DNA of 64,000 nucleotides. Origin: Plut-88900 sp965116945 (GTDB lineage Bacteria > Chloroflexota > Dehalococcoidia > Plut-88900). Position 1 is the stretch's first letter; every line of letters begins with the position of its first letter. The translations under genes were made by a program, and so were the position numbers. The DNA lies in assembly GCA_965116945.1 (NCBI GenBank), contig OZ220734.1:806001-870000 (forward strand), read 5' to 3'. The notes under the pieces are model-generated. The model did not search any database and was not told the origin of the DNA. It was given only the letters and a program-made list of their open reading frames with translations. Of this stretch, positions 34,240 to 44,072 are shown piece after piece.

Positions 34240-35553
34240 CTACCCCTCGCCTTCCGTCCTCGCCACCGATACGTCGGCGCAGTACAGGGCCGGAGTCCTC
34301 AGCGATCCACCCCGCCACCTCGCCTCGCTCCCGATGGCTATCAGATTGTTCAAAGTCTCGTATACGTTTCCGGACAACATGCTGTTCTTCACCCGACCCA
34401 CTATCTGCCCGTTCTCCACCTTGTAGCCCAGCAGGACGTTTCCGCTGTAGTCCCCGGCCAGGATGTTTGTCTGTCCCGCACCCAGGAACCTCTCCACAAC
34501 CAGCCCCTCTTTCATGTCCGCCACCATCTCGTCGAAGGTCATGTCACCCTCCGCAATCGAGATCACGCTCGTAGACGGTGACGGCAAAGATCCCGATCCC
34601 CTCGCCGCGTTCCCCGTTGTCTCCGCCCCTGCCTGTGCGGCTGTCTTCAGGTCGTAGATGAAATTGCTGGCGACACCCTTGTCGATGAGCGGCGTCACCC
34701 TCGTGGGCACGCCCTCGTCGTCCCAGGGTCGGCTCCCGGGCCGGAAAGCAATCGTACCGTCGTCGTACAGGCTGAACCGCTCGTCAACAACCTTCTCCCC
34801 CAACCTCCCCACCAGCGGCGACGAACCCTGCACCACCGTCTTGCCATTGAATCCCACCAGCAGCGGCGAAAGCAGCAGCCCGGCCACCGCGTCGGGCGTG
34901 AAAACCACCGGGAACTTCCCCGTCGTGACCTCTGCCTCCTGCTTCGCCACGTCCAGCTGCCCCCTCACCCGGGCCACGATCTCAGACGCATCCGAAATCG
35001 GCCTGCACGAGCTTTCCCCATCCCCGACGAACAACATGTCCGTGCCCCGCACCAGCGTACCGCTCAGCCCAATCGAGAACACCGTCTTTGCGTAGGAGGC
35101 ATCCACCCCCTCGCTGTTCATTATCCTCACCTTCACCACCGACCGCGAGGCCCCGGAGTCGCACAGCACATCCGGGTGCCCCTCCAGGATCCCCTCCACC
35201 ATCTCCCGGGACAGATCCACCATCTTCTCGATGGAAACCTGCGGCACTGCGGCGTCGAAAGTCGGGACCTCGGGATGGTCTGCCGAGGATGGCAGTCCAA
35301 ATTCTGCTTTCGCTCCGTAGGGCGCAACCTCCACCGCCCGACTCACTATCCCTTCCACGTCCTCCACCTTGTTCGTGGCCGAAAAGCCTACCCGACCGTC
35401 CTTGATAATCCGCAGCCCCACCCCCCGCGCCTCTTTGGTCTGCATATGCTTCAGCCGGTTAGTCTCAAAGGCCACCGGTGTCGACCGGCTCTCGACCCAG
35501 AACAGGTCAGCGGCGTCAGCGACCTTGCGGGCGGCTTCCAGTATCTCTTCCAA
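34240..35553 (-). CDS. pmbA: TldE/PmbA-like subunit of the TldD/E peptidase
   Basis: 437 residues. TldE is the non-catalytic half of the TldD/TldE heterodimer that trims unfolded or modified peptides. Family blocks include RGVGLRIIKDGRVGFSATN, FTPDAVAGLLLSPL and GNAARGSGSLPSPST. The HExxxH metal motif is absent, as expected. It follows tldD with the stop and start adjacent (35553/35554). Confidence 0.9.
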   Translation of the reverse strand: MEEILEAARKVADAADLFWVESRSTPVAFETNRLKHMQTKEARGVGLRIIKDGRVGFSATNKVEDVEGIVSRAVEVAPYGAKAEFGLPSSADHPEVPTFDAAVPQVSIEKMVDLSREMVEGILEGHPDVLCDSGASRSVVKVRIMNSEGVDASYAKTVFSIGLSGTLVRGTDMLFVGDGESSCRPISDASEIVARVRGQLDVAKQEAEVTTGKFPVVFTPDAVAGLLLSPLLVGFNGKTVVQGSSPLVGRLGEKVVDERFSLYDDGTIAFRPGSRPWDDEGVPTRVTPLIDKGVASNFIYDLKTAAQAGAETTGNAARGSGSLPSPSTSVISIAEGDMTFDEMVADMKEGLVVERFLGAGQTNILAGDYSGNVLLGYKVENGQIVGRVKNSMLSGNVYETLNNLIAIGSEARWRGGSLRTPALYCADVSVARTEGEG

Positions 35554-36921
35554 CTAGGCTCCTCCCACCAGGCACTTGGCTATTCTGATGTGCGGGCTCC
35601 CGTTCGACACCGGCAGCGGCGATTGCCCGCCCTTTCCGCACCCCCCGCCCTGGTTCATATCCAGGTCGTTGCCCACGGCGTCAAGGTTCTTCAGCGTTTC
35701 AAATACGTTCCCGGATAGCGTTACGGGGCGCAGAAGCTCCGCAACTTTTCCGTCCCTGATCATGTATGCCTCCCGAGCGGAGAACGTGAACATCTCCATG
35801 CTCGTCATCCCGCCGTACCAGTCGCAGGCGTACACCCCTTCCTTCACGTCGGCGATCATCTCCTCGAAGGCGGTGGCCCCGGGTTCGATGAACGTGTTGG
35901 TCATCCGCACTATCGGTTCGAACCTGAAGTCTATGGCCCGGGCATTCCCTGATGGCGCCTCCCCCATCTTTGCCGCCGTCTCCCGGGAGTGCAGCCTCCC
36001 TACCAACTCCCCTTCCTTTATAAGGTACGACCGAGTGGATGGTACTCCCTCATCGTCGTATTTGTAGCTGCCCCTCAGCCCCGGGACCGCCGCCCCGTCA
36101 ACTATGTTCAGGTGTTCACCCCCGAACTTCCGACCCAGCACCATCACCTCTTTGAGCCGGTCGTTCTCGTAAACGTGGTCCGACTCCGATAGGTGCCCGA
36201 AGGCCTCGTGCGTGAACACCCCGGCCAATACGGGGTCCAGTATCACCGTGTATTCCCCGCCCTGCACCCTGGGCGCCGCCAGAAGGCTTGCTGCCTTCTC
36301 CGCTATCTCCCTCGACTCCTTGTGCAGCCCCTCCACCACCGAGAAGTCACCGCTGCTCCCGAGGCTTACCCCCGCCTGCTGCACCTCCGACCCATCCCTC
36401 GCCGTCGCCGACAACCTCAAACTCACGTCCACCCTCTGCTGCTCGATATAGCTCCCGTCAGAGTTGGCGAAGACCACTTTCTTGTGCCCGTCGCCGTAGG
36501 CAATCAGCGTCGTCTGGATGCCCCCCACCCCCCACATCACCTCGTTGTACTCGTCCATCAACCCCTTCTTCTGGGCTAGGGTCAGCGTACGGGGGTCTTT
36601 CTTCAGCTGGGGTTCTACGATATCCACAATGGGCTCGACACCCGCCAGCTCGCTGGTCTCCTGCCCCACGATCCGCGCCTGGCGCACCGCATCCTCCACC
36701 CGCGCCCCGAGCCCCTCGATGGTGTTGAAGCTCACGAACCCCCACCCCCCGTTAACCAGCGCACGGACGTTCCCGCCCAGGCTCGTCGCCATCCCCACGT
36801 CCTCCAGCTCCCGGCCCCGGTACAGCAGCCTCGTCGACTCCCCCTCCTCGATGCGCACCTCCACGTAGTCCGCCCCGTGGCCCTTCAGGGCCTGGGATAT
36901 CTGGTCGCGTAGGTCGGGCAT
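35554..36921 (-). CDS. tldD: TldD zinc metallopeptidase subunit
   Basis: 455 residues from the ATG at 36921 (GGAAG upstream). The active site THEAFGHLSESD gives HExxxH, as in the TldD structure. Other blocks: YVEVRIEEGESTRLLYRG, VLAGVFTHEAFGH and CDWYGGMTSMEMFTF. It is first in a tldD-tldE-NUDIX-GNAT operon. Upstream translation to 37026 is possible but unlike the family. Confidence 0.92.
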   Translation of the reverse strand: MPDLRDQISQALKGHGADYVEVRIEEGESTRLLYRGRELEDVGMATSLGGNVRALVNGGWGFVSFNTIEGLGARVEDAVRQARIVGQETSELAGVEPIVDIVEPQLKKDPRTLTLAQKKGLMDEYNEVMWGVGGIQTTLIAYGDGHKKVVFANSDGSYIEQQRVDVSLRLSATARDGSEVQQAGVSLGSSGDFSVVEGLHKESREIAEKAASLLAAPRVQGGEYTVILDPVLAGVFTHEAFGHLSESDHVYENDRLKEVMVLGRKFGGEHLNIVDGAAVPGLRGSYKYDDEGVPSTRSYLIKEGELVGRLHSRETAAKMGEAPSGNARAIDFRFEPIVRMTNTFIEPGATAFEEMIADVKEGVYACDWYGGMTSMEMFTFSAREAYMIRDGKVAELLRPVTLSGNVFETLKNLDAVGNDLDMNQGGGCGKGGQSPLPVSNGSPHIRIAKCLVGGA

Positions 36922-37026
36922 AGGGCTTCCTCCGAGTCGGGCCAAATCGGGCCGGAAGGGCAGTTTAACAGGCTCCCACCTTGTTGCGAAAGGGGCCGGA
37001 CTTTTCGGTGACTTGTGACACGACAA

Positions 37027-37067
37027 TTGACAGGATAGTTCTGATGATATAATAATTCATAACATCA
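37027..37067 (+). promoter_or_regulatory. Promoter and possible operator before the Fic gene
   Basis: TTGACA (37027-37032) and TATAAT (37048-37053) are 15 bases apart. TGATG (37042) and CATCA (37063) flank the -10 as an inverted repeat, which could be an autoregulatory site for the winged-helix Fic protein. Confidence 0.45.
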
Positions 37068-37069
37068 TA

Positions 37070-38164
37070 GTGATGAATGATACTATCTTTGTTCCTCAAT
37101 TTAACATCACCCGGCTATTGCAGCAGCGCCTTGAGGCTCTGGACCGCAACCACTGGCTCGTCGAAAACATGCTCCTTATGCCCAAGCACGAAGCCTGGCT
37201 CAAACGCGATGTAACCGTCAGCCGCGCCTCAGGCACCACCAGGATCGAGGGTGCGGCTCTCGACGAAAGGGCTGTCGGAAGGTTACTCCGGGACGGCCGC
37301 CGCTCCCGCGACCAGGACGAGCAGGATAACATCAATGCCTCGCGGGCTTACGAATTCGTCGACTATCTCAGCGATGAGACCGACATCCCCCTGGATGAGT
37401 TCGTCATCCGACAGCTTAATCGGGAGTTCATGTACGCCGCCCCCGAGACCCTGACACCGGGCATATACCGCAAGGGCCAGAACACCGTCGGCGGTTATAC
37501 CCCGCCCAACCAGGGTGACGTGCCCGGTCTAATGAGGGCCTTCGGCCTATGGCTGAGGTCGGAGGATGAGACAGACCGTGTTCTCAAGTCGGGGATAGCC
37601 CATATCCACCTTGTTGCCATTCATCCCTTCTGGGATGGGAACGGCCGTACGGCAAGGGCCCTGTCGACCCTTGTGCTCCAGCGGTCCCCCTACCATTTCA
37701 GGAGACTCCTCTCCCTGGAGGCCGACCTCTACCGCGCCAGAGACCTCTATTTCTCCGCCCTTGAGCGCACCCTCGGACGGGCTTTCTCCGAGTCATACGA
37801 CGTGACCGGATGGCTGGAGTTCTACGCCGGCCTCATGCTGGAAAGCTCCCAGAGACTGATTAACCGTCTGACCGACTGGCACAGACTCACCGCGCCCGTC
37901 CTTAACACAATGAACGATCGAGGCCTGAAACCCAGGCAGGCCGATGGCTTACTGTACGCCTTTCGTGCAGGCAGCATCACCAGGTCTGAATACATGGAGG
38001 TGACCGGCGTCCTCCCCATTACCGCCTCCCGGGACCTGGCCCAGCTTACCAAGCTGGGCCTTCTCGCACCCGAGGGTCGGGGCAGGGCCAGGTATTACTT
38101 GCCCGTTAAGCAGCAATCGGGCGATCTGGACCCTCAACAGGAACCTCTTCCTGGGTTAGGATAG
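37070..38164 (+). CDS. Fic-family AMP-transferase with winged-helix C-terminus
   Basis: 364 residues (GTG, or ATG at 37073). The Fic core HPFWDGNGRTAR (185-196) is intact, so it can transfer AMP or another nucleotide to protein hydroxyls. An N-terminal T-x3-E-G motif (56-61, TTRIEGA) matches the inhibitory helix of class II Fic proteins, so the enzyme controls itself without a separate antitoxin. The C-terminal 70 residues form a winged helix (ITRSEYMEVTGVLPITASRDLAQL). It is divergent from tldD, with an AT-rich promoter between. Confidence 0.9.
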   Translation: MMNDTIFVPQFNITRLLQQRLEALDRNHWLVENMLLMPKHEAWLKRDVTVSRASGTTRIEGAALDERAVGRLLRDGRRSRDQDEQDNINASRAYEFVDYLSDETDIPLDEFVIRQLNREFMYAAPETLTPGIYRKGQNTVGGYTPPNQGDVPGLMRAFGLWLRSEDETDRVLKSGIAHIHLVAIHPFWDGNGRTARALSTLVLQRSPYHFRRLLSLEADLYRARDLYFSALERTLGRAFSESYDVTGWLEFYAGLMLESSQRLINRLTDWHRLTAPVLNTMNDRGLKPRQADGLLYAFRAGSITRSEYMEVTGVLPITASRDLAQLTKLGLLAPEGRGRARYYLPVKQQSGDLDPQQEPLPGLG

Positions 38165-38194
38165 TAGGAACACCGGTAACCTCGACGAACCCCA

Positions 38195-38947
38195 ATGCCC
38201 ACCCCCCGCCCCAAAACCCCCGCCCGACGCCGCAAGCCCTCCCCCCTCCGCGGCCGCACCACAAAGCACATCCCCATCTCCGACCTCATAGCCCGTCTCG
38301 GTCCCCTCTACGGCCCCCCCTCCGCCCCCCGCCCCTACGACCCACTCTCCGAGCTAATCTTCACCGTCCTATCCCAGCACACCTCTGACATCAACTCATA
38401 CCGCGCCTTCGCCAAGCTCAGGGAGACCTTCCCCACATGGGAAGAAGTCCTCAATGCAGACGTCGAAACCCTCGCCGAGTCCATAAAGATGGGCGGTCTT
38501 TCGAAGGTCAAGGCCCCGAGGCTCCAGGAGATCCTCACCGCAGTCCTGGAGCGGAACGGCTCCTGGGACCTCTCCTTCCTCGCCGAAATGACCCTCCCGG
38601 AGGCCAAACAATGGCTTCTGGAACTCCCGGGGGTCGGGCCCAAGACCGTGGGCTGTGTCCTCCTCTTCTCCCTCGGCATGCCCGCCATGATCGTCGACAC
38701 CCACGTCCACCGTGTGGCCAAGCGCCTCAACCTCATCGGGCCCAGGGTCTCCGCCGACGATGCCCACGACATCCTCGAGGCCAAGGTCCCCCCCGACGAC
38801 GTGCTCGGGGCACACATCTACATCATCGCCCATGGCCGCCAGGTCTGTAAGGCCCAGCGCCCCCTCTGCGGCGATTGCGTCTTGGAAGACCAGTGCCCTT
38901 CCAGTGAACTCCGTCGCAAGCGTGGAGGTAGGGCTGGGCGGACATGA
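38195..38947 (+). CDS. nth: Endonuclease III (DNA glycosylase/AP lyase)
   Basis: 250 residues. Helix-hairpin-helix LLELPGVGPKTVGCVLL with the catalytic Lys, the catalytic Asp in VDTHVHRVAKRL, and the iron-sulphur ligands C-x6-C-x2-C-x5-C in CKAQRPLCGDCVLEDQC. It removes oxidised pyrimidines in base excision repair. The N-terminal 28 residues are a basic proline-rich extension. Confidence 0.94.
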   Translation: MPTPRPKTPARRRKPSPLRGRTTKHIPISDLIARLGPLYGPPSAPRPYDPLSELIFTVLSQHTSDINSYRAFAKLRETFPTWEEVLNADVETLAESIKMGGLSKVKAPRLQEILTAVLERNGSWDLSFLAEMTLPEAKQWLLELPGVGPKTVGCVLLFSLGMPAMIVDTHVHRVAKRLNLIGPRVSADDAHDILEAKVPPDDVLGAHIYIIAHGRQVCKAQRPLCGDCVLEDQCPSSELRRKRGGRAGRT

Positions 38948-39092
38948 TTAAGATGCTTCCACAATCTTCAAACTTGAATGCGATTAAGCGGAGATTTTCA
39001 TCAACTCCTGGACCTAGTGAATTCATTAGATTGAGTAGCACGATTCTATCTTGCTTACGCGTTCCCTAGATCACCTAAACGGAGAAAAGTAA

Positions 39093-40847
39093 ATGCATCA
39101 GCAAGGCGGAACCGTAAAAGAGGCATTGGATAGCGTCGCATCCCATGAATATGTGTTGCCAGCAATTCAAAGGGAATTTGTATGGCGACCGGAACAAGTA
39201 TGTAATTTATTTGACAGTTTGATGCAGGGCTATCCGTTTGGAGAGTTCATGTTCTGGAGGGTTGAGGCGCAAAATTCCGGTCAATACCGTTGGTACGACT
39301 TCGTCCGGGAATACCATCAGCGCGACAACCCTCATTGCCCGGAGCTCGGTCCCATTTATGACAAACCACTAACGGCCGTTCTTGACGGTCAACAACGGTT
39401 GACTGCCTTCAATATAGGGCTCCGCGGCTCAATGGCCGTTAAATTGCCTTACAAGTGGTGGAATAGCTCAGACGCCTTTCCCAAAAAAACGCTGGCACTC
39501 GATTTATTGGCGCCCCCGGATCCCAATGAAGAAGGCAGCCGCTATGCCTTTGAGTTCGTCAATGAGGACCGCATTGGTTTGGAAGATGGTCGTTTATGGT
39601 TCAGAGTGTCAGACATCATGGGGTACTCAACGATGAACCCAGCCCCAGATATGTATGATTGGATTTCTGCGCAAGGCCTTGATACGGAGCAACAACGCTT
39701 GGCCTTTCGTACACTAAACCGACTTCACCAAGCCATCTGCGTCGAGCCTGTAGTTGCGTACTACGAAGAGAAGAGCCAAGACATTGAGAGAGTTCTCAAT
39801 ATCTTCATACGGTGCAACAGCGGTGGCACTCCTCTTTCTTACGCCAATCTTCTCTTGAGCATTGCCGTGTCGCAGTGGGACGAACTTGATGCCAGGAAGG
39901 AAATCCATGGGTTAGTTGATGAAATGAACAAGATTAGGCCCGGACTCTTGTTTGATGCAGACTTTGTCCTTAAAGCGGGACTCATGCTGACCGACATAGC
40001 CAGCGTCGGCTTCCGGGTCGAGAATTTCACTCGCGAAAATATGGCTCTCCTAGAAGGCAATTGGTCGGATATCCGGCAGGCTTTGCTGGAAACGGTGGAG
40101 TTAGTGGACAGTTTCGGATTCGACAGCAGAACTATCCGGGCCACCAATTCACTACTCCCAATCGCCTATTACCTTTACAAGAAAGGCGCTCCCAAGGACT
40201 TTGAGACTAGCGACCGCTACCTTAATGACCGCAAAATCATTCAAGGTTGGTTGACTAGGTCTATCCTGAAAGAATCTGGGATCTGGGGTAGCGGGCTAGA
40301 TACCTTGCTATCTCAGCTAAGAGTGGTTGTTCGTGGTTCATCTGACTCCGAATTCCCTGCCGCGGCACTTCGAGCTGTTATGGCAATACGAGGGAAGACA
40401 TTAGACTTTGTTGAGGAAGAAATCGAAGATCTAGCAGACATGCGCCTGAGTGATCGGCGTATATTCCCACTATTGACCATGCTGTTTCCCCACCTGGAGT
40501 CCCGCGACGGCTCCGATATCGACCATGTATTCCCAAAGAGTCGATTTACCCCCAACCGCCTGGATGCGGCTGGCGTTGAACAAGATCAGATTGAGACCTT
40601 TAGAGACCGTTGTGATCGCCTTGCGAATCTCCAATTGCTCGACCGTGCTGTCAATAATGAGAAACGTGCCTCTTTACCTGCCGACTGGCTGGACATTCAT
40701 TGTCCAGATGAATTGGCTCGTAGGCATTACTGCGACCGTCACCTGTTGGGCAATGTTCCGAGAGAACTTAAGGACTTTAACGGTTACTATGAAGATCGGC
40801 GACAGAGGCTTCGAGACCGTATCGCTGAGCTTGTTAATTCCGTGTAA
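39093..40847 (+). CDS. DUF262/HNH nuclease of GmrSD type
   Basis: 584 residues. The N-terminal DUF262 (ParB-like NTPase/nuclease) domain has YVLPAIQREFVW (20-31) and DGQQRLT (98-104). The C-terminal HNH-like DUF1524 region begins DIDHVFPKS (475) and includes NLQLLDRAVNNEKR. This single-chain arrangement equals GmrS+GmrD, a type IV restriction enzyme against modified phage DNA; actual target unknown. The DNA is AT-richer and lacks the C bias of its neighbours, which suggests acquisition. It stands between nth and argC. Confidence 0.82.
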   Translation: MHQQGGTVKEALDSVASHEYVLPAIQREFVWRPEQVCNLFDSLMQGYPFGEFMFWRVEAQNSGQYRWYDFVREYHQRDNPHCPELGPIYDKPLTAVLDGQQRLTAFNIGLRGSMAVKLPYKWWNSSDAFPKKTLALDLLAPPDPNEEGSRYAFEFVNEDRIGLEDGRLWFRVSDIMGYSTMNPAPDMYDWISAQGLDTEQQRLAFRTLNRLHQAICVEPVVAYYEEKSQDIERVLNIFIRCNSGGTPLSYANLLLSIAVSQWDELDARKEIHGLVDEMNKIRPGLLFDADFVLKAGLMLTDIASVGFRVENFTRENMALLEGNWSDIRQALLETVELVDSFGFDSRTIRATNSLLPIAYYLYKKGAPKDFETSDRYLNDRKIIQGWLTRSILKESGIWGSGLDTLLSQLRVVVRGSSDSEFPAAALRAVMAIRGKTLDFVEEEIEDLADMRLSDRRIFPLLTMLFPHLESRDGSDIDHVFPKSRFTPNRLDAAGVEQDQIETFRDRCDRLANLQLLDRAVNNEKRASLPADWLDIHCPDELARRHYCDRHLLGNVPRELKDFNGYYEDRRQRLRDRIAELVNSV

Positions 40848-40963
40848 CCGAATATCCCGGTCGGAGAGCATTGCAGGTTTTCGATAGACCCACCCCCGCC
40901 TTGAATTCCCCCCCGGATATTGTCAGACTATAGCCTCTTCCTACCCGTCACGGAGATACTGAC

Positions 40964-41995
40964 ATGAAGACCGCCATCCTCAACGTAACCGGCTATGCAG
41001 GCGCAGAGCTCGCCCGACTCCTCCACAACCACCCCGAGATCGAGCTCACCTCCGTCACCGGGCGCAGCGCCCAGGGCCAGAAGCTCGGCGAGGTCTTTCC
41101 CCATCTGTCCGATATCGACCTCGTAATCGAAGCAGAGCCCGACGGTGAAGAAATGGTCTTCTCCGCCCTTCCCCACAAGTCCAGTGGTGAGAGGGTCGTG
41201 CCCCTCATCGAAGACCGCTCCCGAGTCGTAGACCTCAGCGCCGACTTCCGTCTCCGCTCCCCCGCTGAGTACGAGGAGTGGTACAACACCCCCCACCCCA
41301 GCGCCACCCTGCAGGAAGAAGCCGTCTACGGCCTCACCGAGCTCTACCGCTCGGAGATCGAGACCGCCCGGCTGATAGCTAATCCCGGCTGCTACCCGAC
41401 CTCCGCCATCCTGGCCCTCGCCCCCCTTATCAAGGAGAAACTCGTAGAACCGGTTATCATCGTAGACTGCAAGTCCGGCGTGTCGGGGGCGGGGAGGGGC
41501 CTGAGCCTGAACACCCACTTCTCCGAGGTCAACGAGAACGTCAAGGCCTACGGCATTGACGGCCACCGACACCTCCCCGAAATCGTCCAGGAGGTGTCCC
41601 TCCTTGACCCGAGTCTCGAGGCCCAGATCACCTTCCTCCCCCACCTCATCCCCATGACCCGCGGCATCCTTAGCTCCTGCTACGCCACCCTCTCAGGAAC
41701 GTCCATCTCAGTTGACGCCAATGGCCGCCGGCAGCTGACCGACCTCTACCGTGACTTCTACGCCGGCGAGCCCTTCGTCCGTGTCGTCGACGTGCCGCCA
41801 CAGACTAAGCAGACCTGGGGTAACAACTACTGCCTCGTCTACCCGACTCTGGACCTCCGCACAGGCCGGGTGATGGTGGTGAGTTGCATCGACAACCTCG
41901 TCAAGGGCGCAGCGGGCCAGGCCATCCAGAACATGAACGTCATGGCCGGCTACCCGGAGGAAACGGGACTCGAGTCCCTCGCCCTCTTTCCCTAG
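40964..41995 (+). CDS. argC: N-acetyl-gamma-glutamyl-phosphate reductase
   Basis: Third step of arginine synthesis: NADPH reduction of acetylglutamyl phosphate. 343 residues with NVTGYAGAELARLL (cofactor), the active-site cysteine in NPGCYPTS (Cys143) and the catalytic His region YGIDGHRHLPEI. Other arg genes are not adjacent. The 3' end overlaps the convergent HicB gene by 4 bases. Confidence 0.95.
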   Translation: MKTAILNVTGYAGAELARLLHNHPEIELTSVTGRSAQGQKLGEVFPHLSDIDLVIEAEPDGEEMVFSALPHKSSGERVVPLIEDRSRVVDLSADFRLRSPAEYEEWYNTPHPSATLQEEAVYGLTELYRSEIETARLIANPGCYPTSAILALAPLIKEKLVEPVIIVDCKSGVSGAGRGLSLNTHFSEVNENVKAYGIDGHRHLPEIVQEVSLLDPSLEAQITFLPHLIPMTRGILSSCYATLSGTSISVDANGRRQLTDLYRDFYAGEPFVRVVDVPPQTKQTWGNNYCLVYPTLDLRTGRVMVVSCIDNLVKGAAGQAIQNMNVMAGYPEETGLESLALFP

Positions 41996-42429
41996 GCCGG
42001 CGTCAACTCCCCCAACTCAACCGCAATCTGCCGACCCAGCAGATGCAGGGCCCTCCCAATCCTGTCCGACGAAGTCCTGTGCCTCGGGTCCAGCATCTTC
42101 CTCACCGACTCCTCGCTTGTGCGGAATTGCCTTGCAAATTCGGCAATCGACAGTTCACTGTCCCTCAAGGCTAGTGCAAGGGCTGCCTTGGTCGCAGTAG
42201 CAGTGGGAACCGCTACCAAATATTCGCCTCGCTTCCTCGGGCTGGGCACTGGTATGCATTCTGCATCGTTGATACGGCCCGCAATTGCCTCCTCTAAAGC
42301 GTCCTGTGCTTCAAACAACGCTTCAGGTACATCCCTCCCTGACGTCAGACATTCGGGCAAATCCCTGAAGGAAACGACTATTTCGTCGCTGGAATAGTGT
42401 CTTAGACGCGCCGGATAAATGAACTTCAC
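41992..42429 (-). CDS. Orphan HicB-type antitoxin with C-terminal helix-turn-helix
   Basis: 145 residues: a HicB-like N-terminal domain (VVSFRDLPECLTSGRDVPEALFEAQDALEEAIAG) and a C-terminal HTH (LSIAEFARQFRTSEESVRKMLDP) of the autoregulating type. No hicA is found upstream (42430-42580) or downstream, so the toxin has been lost or lies elsewhere. Confidence 0.78.
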   Translation of the reverse strand: MKFIYPARLRHYSSDEIVVSFRDLPECLTSGRDVPEALFEAQDALEEAIAGRINDAECIPVPSPRKRGEYLVAVPTATATKAALALALRDSELSIAEFARQFRTSEESVRKMLDPRHRTSSDRIGRALHLLGRQIAVELGELTPA

Positions 42430-42582
42430 TCATGTCTCCCGAGAATGCTTTCGCAAGCCCGACAACGCTCACACGCGGTTATCCTGCTAAAGTATAGCGT
42501 GACTCAGACCTCTTTCATGTTGCATCTGCACCCTCCCTGCGGTTTAATACCTCGGGCCTTTTTTCGCCCGACACGACCGTCC

Positions 42583-42659
42583 GCCCCTATCGTCTAGCGG
42601 CCTAGGACACCGCCCTTTCAAGGCGGAGATCACGGGTTCGAATCCCGTTGGGGGCACCA
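42583..42659 (+). tRNA. tRNA-Glu (anticodon TTC)
   Basis: Acceptor GCCCCTA/TGGGGGC, anticodon arm CCGCC-CTTTCAA-GGCGG, GGTTCGAATCC T-arm and encoded CCA. Confidence 0.95.
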
Positions 42660-42739
42660 CAACTTTATGGTTTAGTTATGTCGCGAGAGTAGGTAGGGCT
42701 GCCTATCACTCTTATTTCGCACTTGATTTGGAGAAACCC

Positions 42740-43963
42740 TTGTCTACCAGAATCCTGGCTGGAGTCTGTATCGGTATAGCGATATCACTAGCTGCCGCGT
42801 GTACAGCTATAGAAACGGTGGAGGAAAATCCACCACCCCTGCCGTCCACGGCTACCGCAACAGTTTCCCCAAGTCCGACACTAACGCCTGAGTCCACTCC
42901 CACCCCCATTCCGGAACCGACCGCAACGTCAGTGGTACCCACAACTCAGCCACCAACCCCGACTGTTACATCAACGCCTAGCTCTACGCCTTTGCCCGTT
43001 CCAACCCTTGCGCCAACTCCCACAACGACGCTTTCGCCTACACCCACGTCAACGGCTGCACCTACGCCTGTGCCAACTGCCCAGCCGACACCAATGCCCG
43101 CAGCGGTTCAAGGATTCGGAGAGGGCACCTGGGTAGTGGGTGACGACATACAGCCTGGTACCTACGCCGCTGGACCGGGTCTGGACTTTTGTAGTTGGGA
43201 GAGATTGTCAGGCTTCTCGGGGGAGTTTGAGGATATTATCGCCATTGATGTTGGCGATCCACGCCCGATAGTCACAATCTTCCCAACAGACGCCGGATTC
43301 ACTTCAGCCAGTTGCGGTGAGTGGTTGCCTATCGCTGATGCTGTCACGACCCCTAGCGGGGATGGGACGTGGGTCGTCGGGAGTGAATTGGCATCTGGTA
43401 CCTACGCCGCTGGACCGGGTCTGGAGTTTTGTAGCTGGGAAAGGCTATCCGGCTTCTCGGGAGAGTTTGAGGATATTATCGCCATTGATGTCGGCGATCC
43501 ACGGCCGATAGTCACAATCTTCCCAACAGACGCTGGATTCACTTCAACCAATTGCGGGGAGTGGGTGCCCATCGCTGACGCTGTCACAACGCCCAGCGGG
43601 GATGGGACGTGGGTCGTTGGGAGTGAATTGGCATCTGGTACTTATACGGCCCCAGGCGGCGATTTCTGCTCTTGGAGCCGTCTGAGCGGATTTAGCGGAG
43701 AATTCGACGACATAGTTGCTATAGAAGTTGGCAATGGTCGGCAAGTCGTAACCATCGAAGAGACAGATGCCGGCTTTACAAGTCAAGGTTGTGGAGCGTG
43801 GGTGCCGCTTAACGTCGACGCCCTCGCGATGTACGATGACAACGGAAATGGGCGGATTTCGTGCGCAGAAGCCCGCAATCACGGTATTGCACCAGTACGT
43901 CGAGACCAACCGGCCTACCCTTACATGGATGACCGCGACGGCGACGGCATAGTTTGTGAGTGA
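42740..43963 (+). CDS. Surface lipoprotein: Thr/Pro stalk, three repeats, Excalibur domain
   Basis: 407 residues from a TTG at 42740, chosen because GGAG lies 6 bases upstream; a TTG at 42728 would overlap that site. Signal peptide and lipobox (SLAAAC), a stalk of about 100 Thr/Pro/Ser residues, then three repeats of about 80 residues (GTWVVG-xL-GTYAAGPGL-FCSW-RLSGFSGEF), each with two cysteines. It ends with an Excalibur calcium-binding motif (DRDGDGIVCE). Repeats 1 and 2 are nearly identical in DNA (43126-43605), a recent tandem duplication. Probably a cell-surface binding protein. Confidence 0.82.
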   Translation: MSTRILAGVCIGIAISLAAACTAIETVEENPPPLPSTATATVSPSPTLTPESTPTPIPEPTATSVVPTTQPPTPTVTSTPSSTPLPVPTLAPTPTTTLSPTPTSTAAPTPVPTAQPTPMPAAVQGFGEGTWVVGDDIQPGTYAAGPGLDFCSWERLSGFSGEFEDIIAIDVGDPRPIVTIFPTDAGFTSASCGEWLPIADAVTTPSGDGTWVVGSELASGTYAAGPGLEFCSWERLSGFSGEFEDIIAIDVGDPRPIVTIFPTDAGFTSTNCGEWVPIADAVTTPSGDGTWVVGSELASGTYTAPGGDFCSWSRLSGFSGEFDDIVAIEVGNGRQVVTIEETDAGFTSQGCGAWVPLNVDALAMYDDNGNGRISCAEARNHGIAPVRRDQPAYPYMDDRDGDGIVCE

Positions 43964-44072
43964 TACAGAGGAAACCTCGGTATTCGTTGTGGAGTACGTT
44001 TAGTCCGGGAAGTTAACGTTCGGGCAACCACACTCCATTTACCTAATCTGACCAATCTCAAGGAGACCCACA

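Noticed and set aside
42840..43110. CRISPR-like or tandem repeat array
   Set aside because: The repetition is codon-level Thr/Pro stalk sequence in frame with a lipoprotein, without spacers.
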